In this document: positions 1-9,744 of the stretch, in pieces | How positions within the stretch are numbered: the first letter of the stretch is position 1 | Layout of the letters: each line of letters starts with the position of its first letter | The notes under the pieces: model-generated | Database searches by the model: none | What the model saw: the letters and a program-made list of their open reading frames with translations, nothing else | Told to the model about the DNA's origin: nothing | Source of the DNA: Buchnera aphidicola (Acyrthosiphon lactucae) | GTDB taxonomy: Bacteria; Pseudomonadota; Gammaproteobacteria; Enterobacterales; Enterobacteriaceae | Assembly (NCBI RefSeq): GCF_005083565.1 | Contig: NZ_CP034891.1 | Span: forward strand, 186,001-250,000 | DNA: 64,000 nucleotides | Direction of reading: 5' to 3' | Program-made: the position numbers and the translations under genes

Positions 1-1
1 A

Positions 2-631
2 GAACCTATAGCCTATATAATAAAAGAAAAAGAGTTTTGGTCTTTGTCTTTATGTGTTTCATATGATACTCTTATTCCAAGACCTGATACAGAAATTTTA
101 GTAGAACAAGTATTAACTAAAGTTCACAGCAATTCTGCTTTGATTCTAGATTTGGGTACTGGATGTGGAGCTATTTCTTTAGCTTTAGCAAGCATATGTT
201 CCGATTGGAATATTATTGGTATTGATAAATCGGAAAAGGCTCTTGAAATAGCTCGCATTAATGCAAATAAATTAAACTTTAAAAATGTCTCTTTCTTTTT
301 TAGTGATTGGTTTTCAAATATAAATCAAAAATTTAATATTATTGTAAGTAATCCACCATATATTAGCAAAAAAGAAATGATATTTCTTAAAAAAGATATT
401 TTTTTTGAACCATTTGATGCCCTTTTATCTGATAATAATGGACTATCTGATATTGAAAAAATAATAAAAAATGCAAAAAATTATTTATTTTGTGGAGGTT
501 GGTTGTTAATAGAACATGGATGGCAACAAAAAATGCAGGTTCAGTATTTATTCAAAAAATATAATTTTTTTAAAATAGAATCTTATCAAGATTATGGAGG
601 AAACGATCGTGTGACAGTTGGAAAAATATAA
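2..631 (+). CDS. prmC: Release factor glutamine methyltransferase PrmC, 5' end cut by window
   Basis: PrmC methylates the glutamine of the GGQ motif in release factors RF1/RF2, using S-adenosylmethionine. The open frame continues to the left edge of the window, so only the last 209 codons are seen. E. coli PrmC has 277, so roughly 70 residues of the N-terminal substrate-binding domain lie outside. Visible are the family block REFW-like EFWSLSLCVS, the IPRPDTE block, the SAM-binding LDLGTGCGAISL loop, and the catalytic NPPY tetrapeptide that places the target glutamine. In E. coli it follows hemA-prfA and precedes the sirB genes; here sirB1 follows, matching that order. The internal TTG at 44 is not the start because the conserved homology begins before it. 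Confidence 0.95.
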   Translation, partial: EPIAYIIKEKEFWSLSLCVSYDTLIPRPDTEILVEQVLTKVHSNSALILDLGTGCGAISLALASICSDWNIIGIDKSEKALEIARINANKLNFKNVSFFFSDWFSNINQKFNIIVSNPPYISKKEMIFLKKDIFFEPFDALLSDNNGLSDIEKIIKNAKNYLFCGGWLLIEHGWQQKMQVQYLFKKYNFFKIESYQDYGGNDRVTVGKI

Positions 632-793
632 TCAAAAAAATATAACATTTTTAAAATTTTATAAAATAAAAAATGTTGTATTAATAAAAATAAAAAAATG
701 TTATGTTTTAATATAAATTAGATTAATTATATAAAACTTATACCTTTTGATCTTTATTATTAATTTAAAAAAAATATTACTATTACTAATAAT

Positions 794-1603
794 ATGAAAT
801 CTCTTTCTAATATTGATTTTTCTAAATTATCACTTTTTGAATCTATTATTATTGCTTCTCAAGCTATTCGAGAAGATTTTTCTGCAAATTGTGTTATATC
901 TGAATTGAAAAGTAGAATAAAAGAAGCTAAATCTTATATTTCATCTGAAACTGAACCTAATCGCCAATTAGAAAAGTTATTAGAATTATTCTATACCCAC
1001 TGGAATTTTGGTGGTGCAAGTGGTATTTATAAACTTTCAGATGTACTATGGATTGATAATGTATTAAAAACACGACAAGGTACTGCAGTATCTTTAGGTA
1101 TTCTTTTTTTACATATTGCTCAAGAATTGAAGTTACCATTAAATCCTGTGGTGTTTCCTACTCAACTAATTTTAAGAGCAGATTGGATCAACGAAAAAAA
1201 ATGGTTTATTAATCCCTTTAATGGAGAAATACTAGATCAACATACGTTAGAAGTTTGGTTAAAAGGCAATATTAGTCCAACAGCAGAATTATATGAAAAT
1301 GATTTGTATAAATCTGAATCCATTACTGTGGTTCGAAAAATGTTAGATACATTAAAATCTGCATTAATGGAAGAAAAAAAAATGGAATTAGCATTAAATG
1401 TTACAAATTTATTGCTAAAGATTAATCCAAATGATCCATATGAAATTCGTGATAGAGGACTAATATATGCTCAATTAGAATGTAATCATGTTGCTTTAAC
1501 AGATTTAATTTATTTTGTAGAACATTGTCCTGAAGATCCGATTAGTGAAATTATTAAAATTCAAATTCACTCTATTGAACAAAAAAAAATTATATTACAT
1601 TAA
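794..1603 (+). CDS. sirB1: SirB1 family protein (transglutaminase-like/TPR)
   Basis: At 269 residues it has the length of E. coli YchA/SirB1. The N-terminal half resembles a transglutaminase-like fold without an obvious full catalytic triad. The C-terminal part (about 195-265) reads as a TPR-like helical repeat containing a NPNDPYEIRDRGLIYAQL stretch. The biochemical role is not firmly known; in E. coli the gene sits in the prfA-prmC-sirB2-sirB1-kdsA cluster. Here it follows prmC after a 162-base A/T-only spacer and converges on nadE with only six bases between stop codons. sirB2 and kdsA are absent. Identity is by sequence pattern and position. Confidence 0.85.
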   Translation: MKSLSNIDFSKLSLFESIIIASQAIREDFSANCVISELKSRIKEAKSYISSETEPNRQLEKLLELFYTHWNFGGASGIYKLSDVLWIDNVLKTRQGTAVSLGILFLHIAQELKLPLNPVVFPTQLILRADWINEKKWFINPFNGEILDQHTLEVWLKGNISPTAELYENDLYKSESITVVRKMLDTLKSALMEEKKMELALNVTNLLLKINPNDPYEIRDRGLIYAQLECNHVALTDLIYFVEHCPEDPISEIIKIQIHSIEQKKIILH

Positions 1604-1609
1604 AATTAT

Positions 1610-2416
1610 TTATTGTGTAACTGGTAAATTACGTTTATGTAACGTATTCAAGTATAATCTTTCAATAATTTTTTGGCTAGTGAGATCTATTTTTTTTCCT
1701 TCTAGATAAGAATCAATTATATTATATGTAACACCTAAAATAGATTCATCATCTTGTTGTGGATGTTCGTCTTCTAAATCTGCCATTGGTTTTTTTAAAT
1801 ATAGATGTTTTGGACAATTTAATTTTTTTAATAATAATTGAATTTGTCGTTTATTTAATTTAGAAATAGGATTTATATCTGTTCCACTATCTCCATATTT
1901 TGTAAAAAATCCAGTGACATTTTCTGCTGCATGTCCTGTTCCAACTACAAGACCATTTTTTATAGCAGCAATACTATATTGTACTTTCATCCTTTCTCTA
2001 GCTTTTTCATTTCCTCTAATATAATCTGAAATAATAATCCCTGATTTTTTTAGAGATTTTTCGCTACTTAAAACTGATTCTTTAATATTAACATTAAATA
2101 CTTGATCTGGACGTATAAAATTAATTACATCTTGACAGTCTTTTTCGTCAGATTGAATTCCATATGGTAAACGTAATGCGATAAATTGATAAGTCATGTC
2201 TTGTTTTTCATTTCTCAATTTTTCAATAGTTATTTGACATAATTTTGCAGTTAATGTAGAGTCTTGTCCTCCACTAACACCAACTATTAAAGATTTTAGC
2301 AAAACATGATTAAGTAAATAGTTTTTTAAAAAATCAATACAATTTTTTATCTCTATTTCTGGTATAATTGTAGGTTTTACTCCTAGTAACTTAATAATTT
2401 TTTTTTGAAGTGTCAT
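1610..2416 (-). CDS. nadE: NH3-dependent NAD+ synthetase
   Basis: NadE makes NAD+ from nicotinic acid adenine dinucleotide, ATP and ammonia, the last step of NAD synthesis. The PP-loop motif SGGQDS lies at residues 48-53. Other E. coli-like blocks are [23 protein letters not shown] and TDINPI. The protein is 268 residues against 275 in E. coli: the last segment after HKRNLPVT is missing, so the C-terminal tail is trimmed by about eight residues. It is convergent with sirB1 and divergent from ackA (80-base spacer). nadK at 15.3 kb uses its product. Confidence 0.96.
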   Translation of the reverse strand: MTLQKKIIKLLGVKPTIIPEIEIKNCIDFLKNYLLNHVLLKSLIVGVSGGQDSTLTAKLCQITIEKLRNEKQDMTYQFIALRLPYGIQSDEKDCQDVINFIRPDQVFNVNIKESVLSSEKSLKKSGIIISDYIRGNEKARERMKVQYSIAAIKNGLVVGTGHAAENVTGFFTKYGDSGTDINPISKLNKRQIQLLLKKLNCPKHLYLKKPMADLEDEHPQQDDESILGVTYNIIDSYLEGKKIDLTSQKIIERLYLNTLHKRNLPVTQ

Positions 2417-2496
2417 AAATTTTCCTAATTTTTAAAAGTTTTAAATATTTATATATTAAATACTGAATGTACTTTTTAATGTTCTTAAAATAAAAA

Positions 2497-3714
2497 ATGG
2501 ATAAAAAATTGAATAATTTAATTTTTGTATTAAATTGTGGTAGTTCTTCTATAAAATTTGCGATATTAAATCCCAATAACAAAAAAAAATATTTATCTGG
2601 TTTAGTAGAATGTTTATTTTTATCAGAAACATATATAAAATGGCAGTGTTTAGGAGTAAAATATAAAAAAAAAATAGGTTCAAACGTTAGTCATGAAGAT
2701 GCTTTAAATTTTATTATAGATAAAGTTTTAAAAAAACAAGAAGACATTTTAAAAAATTTAATAGGTATAGGTCATAGAGTCGTACATGGAGGTGCTAAAA
2801 TAAAAAAATCAACTTTAATTAATAACGATGTTATTAAATGTATTCAAGATGCTGTCTCGTTCGCTCCGTTGCATAATCCGGCTAATTTAATCGGTATCAA
2901 AATAATTATAGAAAAATATCCTAGTTTATCAAGAAAAAATGTAGCAGTTTTTGATACGTCTTTTTATCAAAAAATGCCTGAAACTTCTTTTCTATATGCA
3001 ATACCTTATAATTTTTATAAAAAATATGGTATTAGACGTTATGGTGCTCATGGTACCAGTCATAATTATGTTGCTTATCAAGCGTCTATCATGTTAAATA
3101 AAAAATTTAAATCTTTAAATATTATAACATGTCATTTAGGTAATGGAGCTTCTATTTCCGCTATTTGTAATGGAATATGCGTAGATACTTCAATGGGATT
3201 AACTCCTTTAGAAGGATTAGTTATGGGAACTCGAAGTGGAGATTTAGATCCTTCAATTATTTTTTTTATGAATAAAAATCTTAATTTGAGTATTAATGAA
3301 ATTGAAATAATTTTAAATAAAAAATCAGGATTATTAGGTTTAAGTGGTATTAGCAATGATTTTCGCTATTTTGAAAAAAATTATTATTTTAAAAAACATG
3401 CTAAAAGATCAGTAGATGTTTTTTGTCATCGTTTATCTAAGTATATTGCTTCTTATATGAGCTTAATGGAAAATCGTTTAGATGCTGTAATTTTTACTGG
3501 TGGAATCGGTGAAAATGTACCTTTAATTAGAGAATTGACTCTTTCTAGTTTATCTATATTAGGTTTTAAAATTAATTCTGAATTTAATTTATCTATGATA
3601 AGAGGTAAATCTGGATTAATTACTGAATATCCTTCTCGTCCAGTTTTTGTTATTGCGACAGATGAAGAATTAGCAATAGCTCAAGAAACTAATAATATTC
3701 TTAATAAAAAATAG
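2497..3714 (+). CDS. ackA: Acetate kinase
   Basis: AckA converts acetyl phosphate and ADP to acetate and ATP. The 405-residue protein starts with the ASKHA phosphate loop LNCGSSSIKF and keeps GHRVVHGG, AVFDTSFYQKMP, RRYGAHGTSH, the CHLGNGAS loop, GTRSGDLDPS and FTGGIGEN. Length matches E. coli (400). It is followed 45 bases later by pta, forming the usual ackA-pta operon, so acetyl-CoA from the PDH complex (aceEF-lpd in this window) can be turned into acetate with ATP gain. No clear Shine-Dalgarno sequence precedes the ATG. Confidence 0.97.
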   Translation: MDKKLNNLIFVLNCGSSSIKFAILNPNNKKKYLSGLVECLFLSETYIKWQCLGVKYKKKIGSNVSHEDALNFIIDKVLKKQEDILKNLIGIGHRVVHGGAKIKKSTLINNDVIKCIQDAVSFAPLHNPANLIGIKIIIEKYPSLSRKNVAVFDTSFYQKMPETSFLYAIPYNFYKKYGIRRYGAHGTSHNYVAYQASIMLNKKFKSLNIITCHLGNGASISAICNGICVDTSMGLTPLEGLVMGTRSGDLDPSIIFFMNKNLNLSINEIEIILNKKSGLLGLSGISNDFRYFEKNYYFKKHAKRSVDVFCHRLSKYIASYMSLMENRLDAVIFTGGIGENVPLIRELTLSSLSILGFKINSEFNLSMIRGKSGLITEYPSRPVFVIATDEELAIAQETNNILNKK

Positions 3715-3759
3715 TTATTTTTTTAGTGTTTTATATTGATATGTCATAATAGGATAATT

Positions 3760-5880
3760 ATGTCACGTATTATAATGTTAATTCCCTTAGATAAAGATGT
3801 TAGTTTAACTACTATAAGTTTAAGTATGATTTATTTTTTTGATAAAAATAAATTTGAAAAGAAATCAGTTAAATCGATATTATATTTTTCTTGTATAAAA
3901 AAATCATTAGATGATACATCATTAATTATTAAAAAATATTTTTCAAACATTGTACATATATCAGAAAATATAGATTTCTCTCAAGTTTTTTTAAATTCCT
4001 CTGAATATTTATCTTTATTAAATAAAATTATGGACGAATGTCATAATAACAAGTTTTTATACGAAGTTATTTTAATTGAAGGAATAAATAATAATTATAG
4101 CATTAATTCTGAGACAATTAATTACGATATTGCTCAAAATTTAAATGCAGAAGTAATATTTATATCAAATTTAGAAAATACTTCTTTAGAATGTATTCAA
4201 AAAAAAGAAAAAAACATAAATTTATTTTTAAAACAAAAAAAATATAAAAATATTTTAGGTGTAATTTTTAATAAAATTAATTCTCCTTTTATAGAAAAAA
4301 AATATAATTTTATAAAAAAATTAACACTTTTAAAAAAAATAACAAATAAAACAGAAGTAATTATTCCCAATCAAAAATTTAAAAATAATTTTTTTCCAAT
4401 CATAGCTTGCATTCCTTGGAATAAAAGATTGATAATAACATATGTAAGAGATATTTTAAATTTTTTAAATTTAGAATGTATTAATTTAATACAAAAAAAA
4501 ACTCATATTATAGAAGAAATAATTATATTTGATGAAAGTTATTTAAATATGTTAAATAAAAAATATTCAAATACTTTGATAATAATTTCTTTTAGTCGTA
4601 TTGATATTTTTATAGATGTGTTAAATTTTAATGCTAATCAAATTCAATGTGTTATTTTGACAGGAGTATTAAAATCAAAAAAACATCTTATTTCTTTATG
4701 TAATGTCTTAATTCAAAAATCTATTTCTATTTTTTATACAGAAAAAAGCACAATAGAGATTTTATCTCAATTGCAATTTTTTAATTTTAATATTAATTCA
4801 AAAGAGTTTCTATATATTAGAAAATTACAAGAATATATTTCTAGTTTTTTTTCTTATTCTTCTCTTATAGTTTCTAAAAAAAAATACAAATATGGTATAC
4901 AATATTCTCCAAAAGAATTTTGCTATCATTTAAAATTATTATCAAAAAAAAGAAATAAACGTATTATATTACCTGAATCATATGAAATTCGTATATTAAA
5001 AGCTGTTTCAATATGTTGTAATTATAACATTGCTCAATGTGTATTGTTAGGAGATCCAAAAAAAATTTATAGTATAGCAAATAATGAAGGGATTAATTTA
5101 AATAAAAATATTGAGATAATTAATCCTGTTTTAATAAGAAAGAAATATCTTTCACGTTTTCTAGAAATCCGAAAAGAAAAAGGTATAAATGAATTTACTG
5201 CTAAAAAACAATTAGAAGATAATAATGTTTTAGCAACTTTAATATTAGAATCTAATGAAGTAGATGGATTAGTTTCTGGTTCAGTAAATACTACATCTGA
5301 TACTATACGTCCGGCATTACAAATTATCAAAACTCATCCTCAGAGTTTATTAGTTTCATCTGTTTTTTTTATGTTATTACCAAGTCAAGTTGTAATTTAT
5401 GGTGATTGTGCTATTAATATTAATCCAACTGCAGAAGAATTATCAGAAATTGCAATTCAATCTGCAGATTCAGCAAAAATGTTTGGAATAGAACCACGTA
5501 TTGCTATGTTGTCTTATTCGACTGGCTCTTCTGGATTTGGATGCCAAGTAGAAAAAGTAAAAAAAGCTACTTTGATTGTTAAAAATAAACGACCTGATTT
5601 AATTATTGATGGTCCTATACAATATGATGCAGCAGTTTCAGAACGAGTTTCTAAATTAAAATCACCTTATTCTCCAATTTCAGGAGCTGCAAATGTATTT
5701 ATTTTCCCAGATTTAAATTCTGGTAATATAACTTATAAAGCAGTACAACGTTCTGCAAAAATAGTTTCTATTGGCCCAATGTTACAAGGATTAAGAAAAC
5801 CAGTAAATGATTTATCACGAGGTGCTTCAGTAGAAGATATTTTGTATACTATCGCATTAACATCTATTCAATCTCAGTAA
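3760..5880 (+). CDS. pta: Phosphate acetyltransferase
   Basis: Pta interconverts acetyl-CoA and acetyl phosphate. I place the start at 3760 rather than the upstream ATG at 3736, because AGGA precedes it and MSRIIMLIP matches the start of E. coli Pta; this gives 706 residues (E. coli 714). The C-terminal catalytic domain, from about residue 395, is well conserved (RIILPESYE, VDGLVSGSVNTT, SSVFFMLLP, YGDCAIN, SYSTGSSG, DGPIQYDAA, NDLSRGAS). The N-terminal BioD-like and DRTGG regions are strongly drifted, rich in Lys/Asn/Ile, and the P-loop-like GTSVGLTS of E. coli reads DKDVSLTT. That domain senses NADH, PEP and pyruvate in E. coli, so allosteric control may be relaxed here. Confidence 0.96.
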   Translation: MSRIIMLIPLDKDVSLTTISLSMIYFFDKNKFEKKSVKSILYFSCIKKSLDDTSLIIKKYFSNIVHISENIDFSQVFLNSSEYLSLLNKIMDECHNNKFLYEVILIEGINNNYSINSETINYDIAQNLNAEVIFISNLENTSLECIQKKEKNINLFLKQKKYKNILGVIFNKINSPFIEKKYNFIKKLTLLKKITNKTEVIIPNQKFKNNFFPIIACIPWNKRLIITYVRDILNFLNLECINLIQKKTHIIEEIIIFDESYLNMLNKKYSNTLIIISFSRIDIFIDVLNFNANQIQCVILTGVLKSKKHLISLCNVLIQKSISIFYTEKSTIEILSQLQFFNFNINSKEFLYIRKLQEYISSFFSYSSLIVSKKKYKYGIQYSPKEFCYHLKLLSKKRNKRIILPESYEIRILKAVSICCNYNIAQCVLLGDPKKIYSIANNEGINLNKNIEIINPVLIRKKYLSRFLEIRKEKGINEFTAKKQLEDNNVLATLILESNEVDGLVSGSVNTTSDTIRPALQIIKTHPQSLLVSSVFFMLLPSQVVIYGDCAININPTAEELSEIAIQSADSAKMFGIEPRIAMLSYSTGSSGFGCQVEKVKKATLIVKNKRPDLIIDGPIQYDAAVSERVSKLKSPYSPISGAANVFIFPDLNSGNITYKAVQRSAKIVSIGPMLQGLRKPVNDLSRGASVEDILYTIALTSIQSQ

Positions 5881-5912
5881 ATTATACTTTTTATGCTATA
5901 AGAATATGTATT

Positions 5913-6176
5913 TTAAATTTTAATTACAATATTTCCATTTGGTTTACAACAACATGGAAATATTTCTGTTTCTTTAAATAAAGCAGCCATAGGCTGTTTT
6001 ATTAAATAAAATATTTTTCCTTTAACTAATTCAATTCTACACATTCCACAATATCCAGATTGGCACTGATATTCTATATTAATTTTATTTAATTTTAAAA
6101 TTAATAATAGTGAGATGTTTTTTTTATAAATAATTTTTTTTTTAATATTTATTATTTTAATAATAGTATGATTCAT
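5913..6176 (-). CDS. yfaE: YfaE, 2Fe-2S ferredoxin that maintains NrdB
   Basis: This is a small plant-type ferredoxin of 87 residues (E. coli YfaE 84). The 2Fe-2S ligands are visible in YQCQSGYCGMC (C-x4-C-x2-C) and in the later PCCCKPNG. In E. coli YfaE supplies electrons that rebuild the diferric-tyrosyl radical cofactor of NrdB. An in-frame extension to 6233 exists, but the ATG at 6176 gives the family length and lies one base after the nrdB stop codon, so translation of the two is probably coupled. It is the last gene of the nrdA-nrdB-yfaE unit and converges with pta. Confidence 0.93.
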   Translation of the reverse strand: MNHTIIKIINIKKKIIYKKNISLLLILKLNKINIEYQCQSGYCGMCRIELVKGKIFYLIKQPMAALFKETEIFPCCCKPNGNIVIKI

Positions 6177-6177
6177 T

Positions 6178-7308
6178 TTATAGTTTAAATTTTTTAAATT
6201 CATAATCAGATACTTCTGAATCAATCTGACCAACTAAATAAGAACTGATTTCTGTTTCTTGGGGCGCATTTTGTATATTATCAGAAGTTAACCAATGGTT
6301 AATCCAAGGAATAGGATTGGATTGTTTTTTAAAAGGCATTTTGAAACCTATTGTATGCATACGAATATTTGTAATATATTCAATATATTGACAAAGGATA
6401 TCTTTATTTAATCCGAGCATTGAACCGTTTTGGAATAAATATTCAGCCCATTTTTTTTCTTGTTGTGCAGCTGAAACAAATATATTCATAGCTTCCTCTC
6501 TACATTCTAATATTACATCTTCCATATTTTCATCATTTTTTATATTACTTAAAAGATTTAAAATATGTTGAGTTCCTGTTAGGTGTAATGCTTCATCGCG
6601 TGCTATTAATCTGATAATTTTTGCATTTCCTTCCATTAATTCTCTTTCTGCAAACGCAAATGAACATGCAAAACTAACATAAAATCTAATTGCTTCTAAA
6701 ACATTCACACTTATTAAACATAGATACAATCTTTTTTTTAGTAAGTTTAAATTAATATGAATTTTTTTTTCATTTATTAAATGAGTACCTTCACCTAATA
6801 AATGCCAATAATTCGTTATTTTGATTAATTCATCATAATAGATAGAAATATTTTGAGCACGATCATTAATGTGTTTATTTGAAATAATATCATCAAATAC
6901 TAAAGACGGAGAATTAACAATATTTCTAATTATATGAGTATAAGAACGCGAATGAATAGTTTCAGAAAAAGACCATGTTTCAATCCATGTTTCTAATTCA
7001 GGAATAGATATAATTGGTAAAAAAGCTATATTAGGACTGCGTCCTTGAATAGAATCAAGTAATGTTTGATATTTTAAATTACTAATAAAAATATGTTTTT
7101 CATTATCGGGTAAGTTTTGAAAATCTATTCTATCTCGTGATAAATCTATTTCTTCCGGTCTCCAAAAAAATGACAACTGTTTTTCAATTAGTTGTTCAAA
7201 AATATTATATTTTTGTTGATCATATCTAGAAATGTTTACAGGTTGTCCAAAGAACATAGGTTCTTTAAGTTGATTATTTTTTTTTTTTGAAAAAATTGTA
7301 TAAGACAT
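6178..7308 (-). CDS. nrdB: Ribonucleotide reductase class Ia, small subunit
   Basis: NrdB holds the di-iron site and tyrosyl radical that starts ribonucleotide reduction in NrdA. It has 376 residues, exactly the E. coli length. The radical tyrosine is Tyr123 in SRSYTH (Tyr122 in mature E. coli numbering). Iron ligands lie in the ETWSFSE/EAIRFY/RDEALH helices. The C-terminal [12 protein letters not shown] tail that docks onto NrdA is intact. It lies 59 bases after nrdA and just before yfaE, all on the minus strand. Confidence 0.98.
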   Translation of the reverse strand: MSYTIFSKKKNNQLKEPMFFGQPVNISRYDQQKYNIFEQLIEKQLSFFWRPEEIDLSRDRIDFQNLPDNEKHIFISNLKYQTLLDSIQGRSPNIAFLPIISIPELETWIETWSFSETIHSRSYTHIIRNIVNSPSLVFDDIISNKHINDRAQNISIYYDELIKITNYWHLLGEGTHLINEKKIHINLNLLKKRLYLCLISVNVLEAIRFYVSFACSFAFAERELMEGNAKIIRLIARDEALHLTGTQHILNLLSNIKNDENMEDVILECREEAMNIFVSAAQQEKKWAEYLFQNGSMLGLNKDILCQYIEYITNIRMHTIGFKMPFKKQSNPIPWINHWLTSDNIQNAPQETEISSYLVGQIDSEVSDYEFKKFKL

Positions 7309-7367
7309 ATATGATACCTAATAATAAATTTAATTTTTTAATATATATTTTTAAAAAAATATGTGTT

Positions 7368-9653
7368 TTATATAATACATGAACCACTTTCACAAATATC
7401 TTCTGTTATAGATTTAGATATAATATTTTGATGGTCTTCAGAACCATCTCGAGTATTTTGATAATATAGTGTTTTTAAACCAAGTTTATATGATAATAAA
7501 AGATCATATAGAAGTTGCTTCATAGGAATTTTATTGTTTAAAAATCTTTTTGGATCATAGTGAGTATTTACTGAAATAGATTGATCAATAAATTTTTGCA
7601 TAATACCAGCTAGTTGTAAATATCCTGTATTATTTGGTATATCCCAAAGTAATTCATATTGTGATTTTAATTTTTTATATTCAGGAACAACTTGGCGTAA
7701 TATTCCATCTTTTGAAATTTTGATACTAATAAAACCTCTTGGTGGTTCAATACCATTTGTTGCATTAGATATTTGAGAAGATGTTTCTGAAGGCATTAAA
7801 GCAGATAATGTTGAATTTCTTAAACCATATTTTTTAATTTTATAACGTAATAAATTCCAATCCAAATGAAGTGGTTCATTACATATATTATCAATATCTT
7901 TTTTGTATGTATCTATTGGCAATTTTCCTAAATAATAATTAGTATGATTGAATAAAGAGCATGGTCCTTTTTCTTTTGCTAATTCACAAGATGCTTCTAA
8001 TAGATAATATTGCATTGCTTCAAAAGTTTTATGTGTTAAGTTTTTTGCACTTCCATCTGAATAGCGTACTTTATTTTTAGCTAAATAATAAGCAAAATTA
8101 ATAACACCAATTCCTAGAGAACGTCTAGAAATCGCTGATTTTTTAGCTGCTAATATTGGATAATTTTGATATTCCAATATTGCATCTAGTGCACGTACAG
8201 ATAATATCGATAATTCTTTAAATTCATTTAGATCTTTAATAGCTCCTAAATTGAAAGCTGATAATGTACAAAGTGCTATTTCTCCATTTGTATCATAAAT
8301 ATCATTTAATGCTTTAGTAGGTAATGTAATTTCTAAACATAAATTAGATTGTCTTATTGGAGATAATTGAGGATTAAATGAACTATGTGTATTGCAATGA
8401 TCTACATTTTGTATATAAATACGTCCAGTAGAAGTTCTTTCTTGCATCATCAATGAAAATAGATCTAGTGCTTTAATTGTTTTTTTTCTTATTTTTTTAT
8501 TTTTTTCATACTGAATATACATTTCTTCAAATTTTTTTTGATTAGAAAAAAATGCTTCATACAAGTTAGGAACATCCGAAGGACTAAATAACGTTATTTG
8601 ATCTCCTGATAACATTCTTTGATACATTAATTTATTAATTTGAATTGCATAATCTATATGACGTACTCTATTTTCTTCAATTCCTCTATTATTTTTTAAA
8701 ACTAATAAATTCTCGACTTCAAAATGCCATATTGGATAAAAAATAGTTGCAGCTCCACCTCTTACACCTCCTTGAGAACAAGATTTTACAGCACTTTGAA
8801 AATGTTTATAAAAAGGTATACAACCTGTGTGAAATGCTTCTCCATTTCTAATAGGGCTGCCTAATGCACGAATTTGTCCTGCATTAATACCAATTCCAGC
8901 ACGTTGAGAAACATATTTAACAATAGAACTAGTTGTAGCATTAATAGAATTTAAGTTATCAGCACATTCAATTAAAACACAAGAACTAAATTGACGAGTA
9001 GGAGTTCTAACTCCAGACATAATTGGTGTAGGTAACGAAATTTTAAAAGTAGAAATAGCATTATAAAATCGATGAATATAATTCATTCGAATATTTTTTG
9101 GATATTGAGAAAATAAACATGCAGATATTAAAATATATAAAAATTGGGCGCTTTCATATATTTGACCACTGATACGATTTTGTATTAAATATTTTCCTTC
9201 TAACTGTTTTACAGCTGCATATGAAAAGTTCATATCTCGCCAATGATTAATAAAAGAATTCATTTGTAAAAATTCTTCATAAGAATAGTTTTTTAGTAAA
9301 TTTTTATCGTATTTTCCTAAAAGAACCATTTTTTTTACATGATCATATAGATGAGGTGGTTTAAATTGACCATACGCTTTTTTCCTAAGATGAAAAATAG
9401 CTAATCTTGCAGCCATGTATTGATAGTCTGGTGTATCTTGTGAAATGAGATCAGCAGCAGCTTTGATAATAGTTTCATGAATATTAATAGTAGTAATATT
9501 ATTATAAAATTGAATTCGAGAACATAATTCGACTTGTGATACAGATATGTCATCTAGTCCTTCGGATGCCCAATTTAAGACTTTATGAATTTTATCTAAA
9601 TTTATTTTTTCTTTTCTTCCATCACGCTTAGTGACAAACAAACTATTTTTCAT
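7368..9653 (-). CDS. nrdA: Ribonucleotide reductase class Ia, large subunit
   Basis: NrdA reduces ribonucleoside diphosphates to deoxyribonucleotides. The 761 residues equal the E. coli protein. It carries an N-terminal ATP-cone (MKNSLFVTKRDGRKEKI) that sets overall activity, the catalytic cysteines in QFSSCVL, NLCLEIT and IALCTLSA, and the C-terminal redox pair in CESGSCII. The gene follows gyrA by 91 bases on the same strand, and that spacer contains the 12-base palindrome TCTATATATAGA. No DnaA box or NrdR box could be seen there. Confidence 0.98.
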   Translation of the reverse strand: MKNSLFVTKRDGRKEKINLDKIHKVLNWASEGLDDISVSQVELCSRIQFYNNITTINIHETIIKAAADLISQDTPDYQYMAARLAIFHLRKKAYGQFKPPHLYDHVKKMVLLGKYDKNLLKNYSYEEFLQMNSFINHWRDMNFSYAAVKQLEGKYLIQNRISGQIYESAQFLYILISACLFSQYPKNIRMNYIHRFYNAISTFKISLPTPIMSGVRTPTRQFSSCVLIECADNLNSINATTSSIVKYVSQRAGIGINAGQIRALGSPIRNGEAFHTGCIPFYKHFQSAVKSCSQGGVRGGAATIFYPIWHFEVENLLVLKNNRGIEENRVRHIDYAIQINKLMYQRMLSGDQITLFSPSDVPNLYEAFFSNQKKFEEMYIQYEKNKKIRKKTIKALDLFSLMMQERTSTGRIYIQNVDHCNTHSSFNPQLSPIRQSNLCLEITLPTKALNDIYDTNGEIALCTLSAFNLGAIKDLNEFKELSILSVRALDAILEYQNYPILAAKKSAISRRSLGIGVINFAYYLAKNKVRYSDGSAKNLTHKTFEAMQYYLLEASCELAKEKGPCSLFNHTNYYLGKLPIDTYKKDIDNICNEPLHLDWNLLRYKIKKYGLRNSTLSALMPSETSSQISNATNGIEPPRGFISIKISKDGILRQVVPEYKKLKSQYELLWDIPNNTGYLQLAGIMQKFIDQSISVNTHYDPKRFLNNKIPMKQLLYDLLLSYKLGLKTLYYQNTRDGSEDHQNIISKSITEDICESGSCII

Positions 9654-9744
9654 AATGAATTTAACTTATTATAAAGAGTATAAAAATGTATTTTTTAAAA
9701 TTATTAATTTAGATTAGAGATCTATATATAGAGAAATGTATTTT

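Noticed and set aside
44..631. A complete prmC starting at the TTG at 44
   Set aside because: Conserved PrmC sequence (EPIAYI...EFW) continues in frame to base 2, so the gene is cut by the window edge.
9700..9740. 12-base palindrome TCTATATATAGA between gyrA and nrdA as an operator
   Set aside because: Short A/T palindromes are expected by chance here and it matches no known NrdR or DnaA site.
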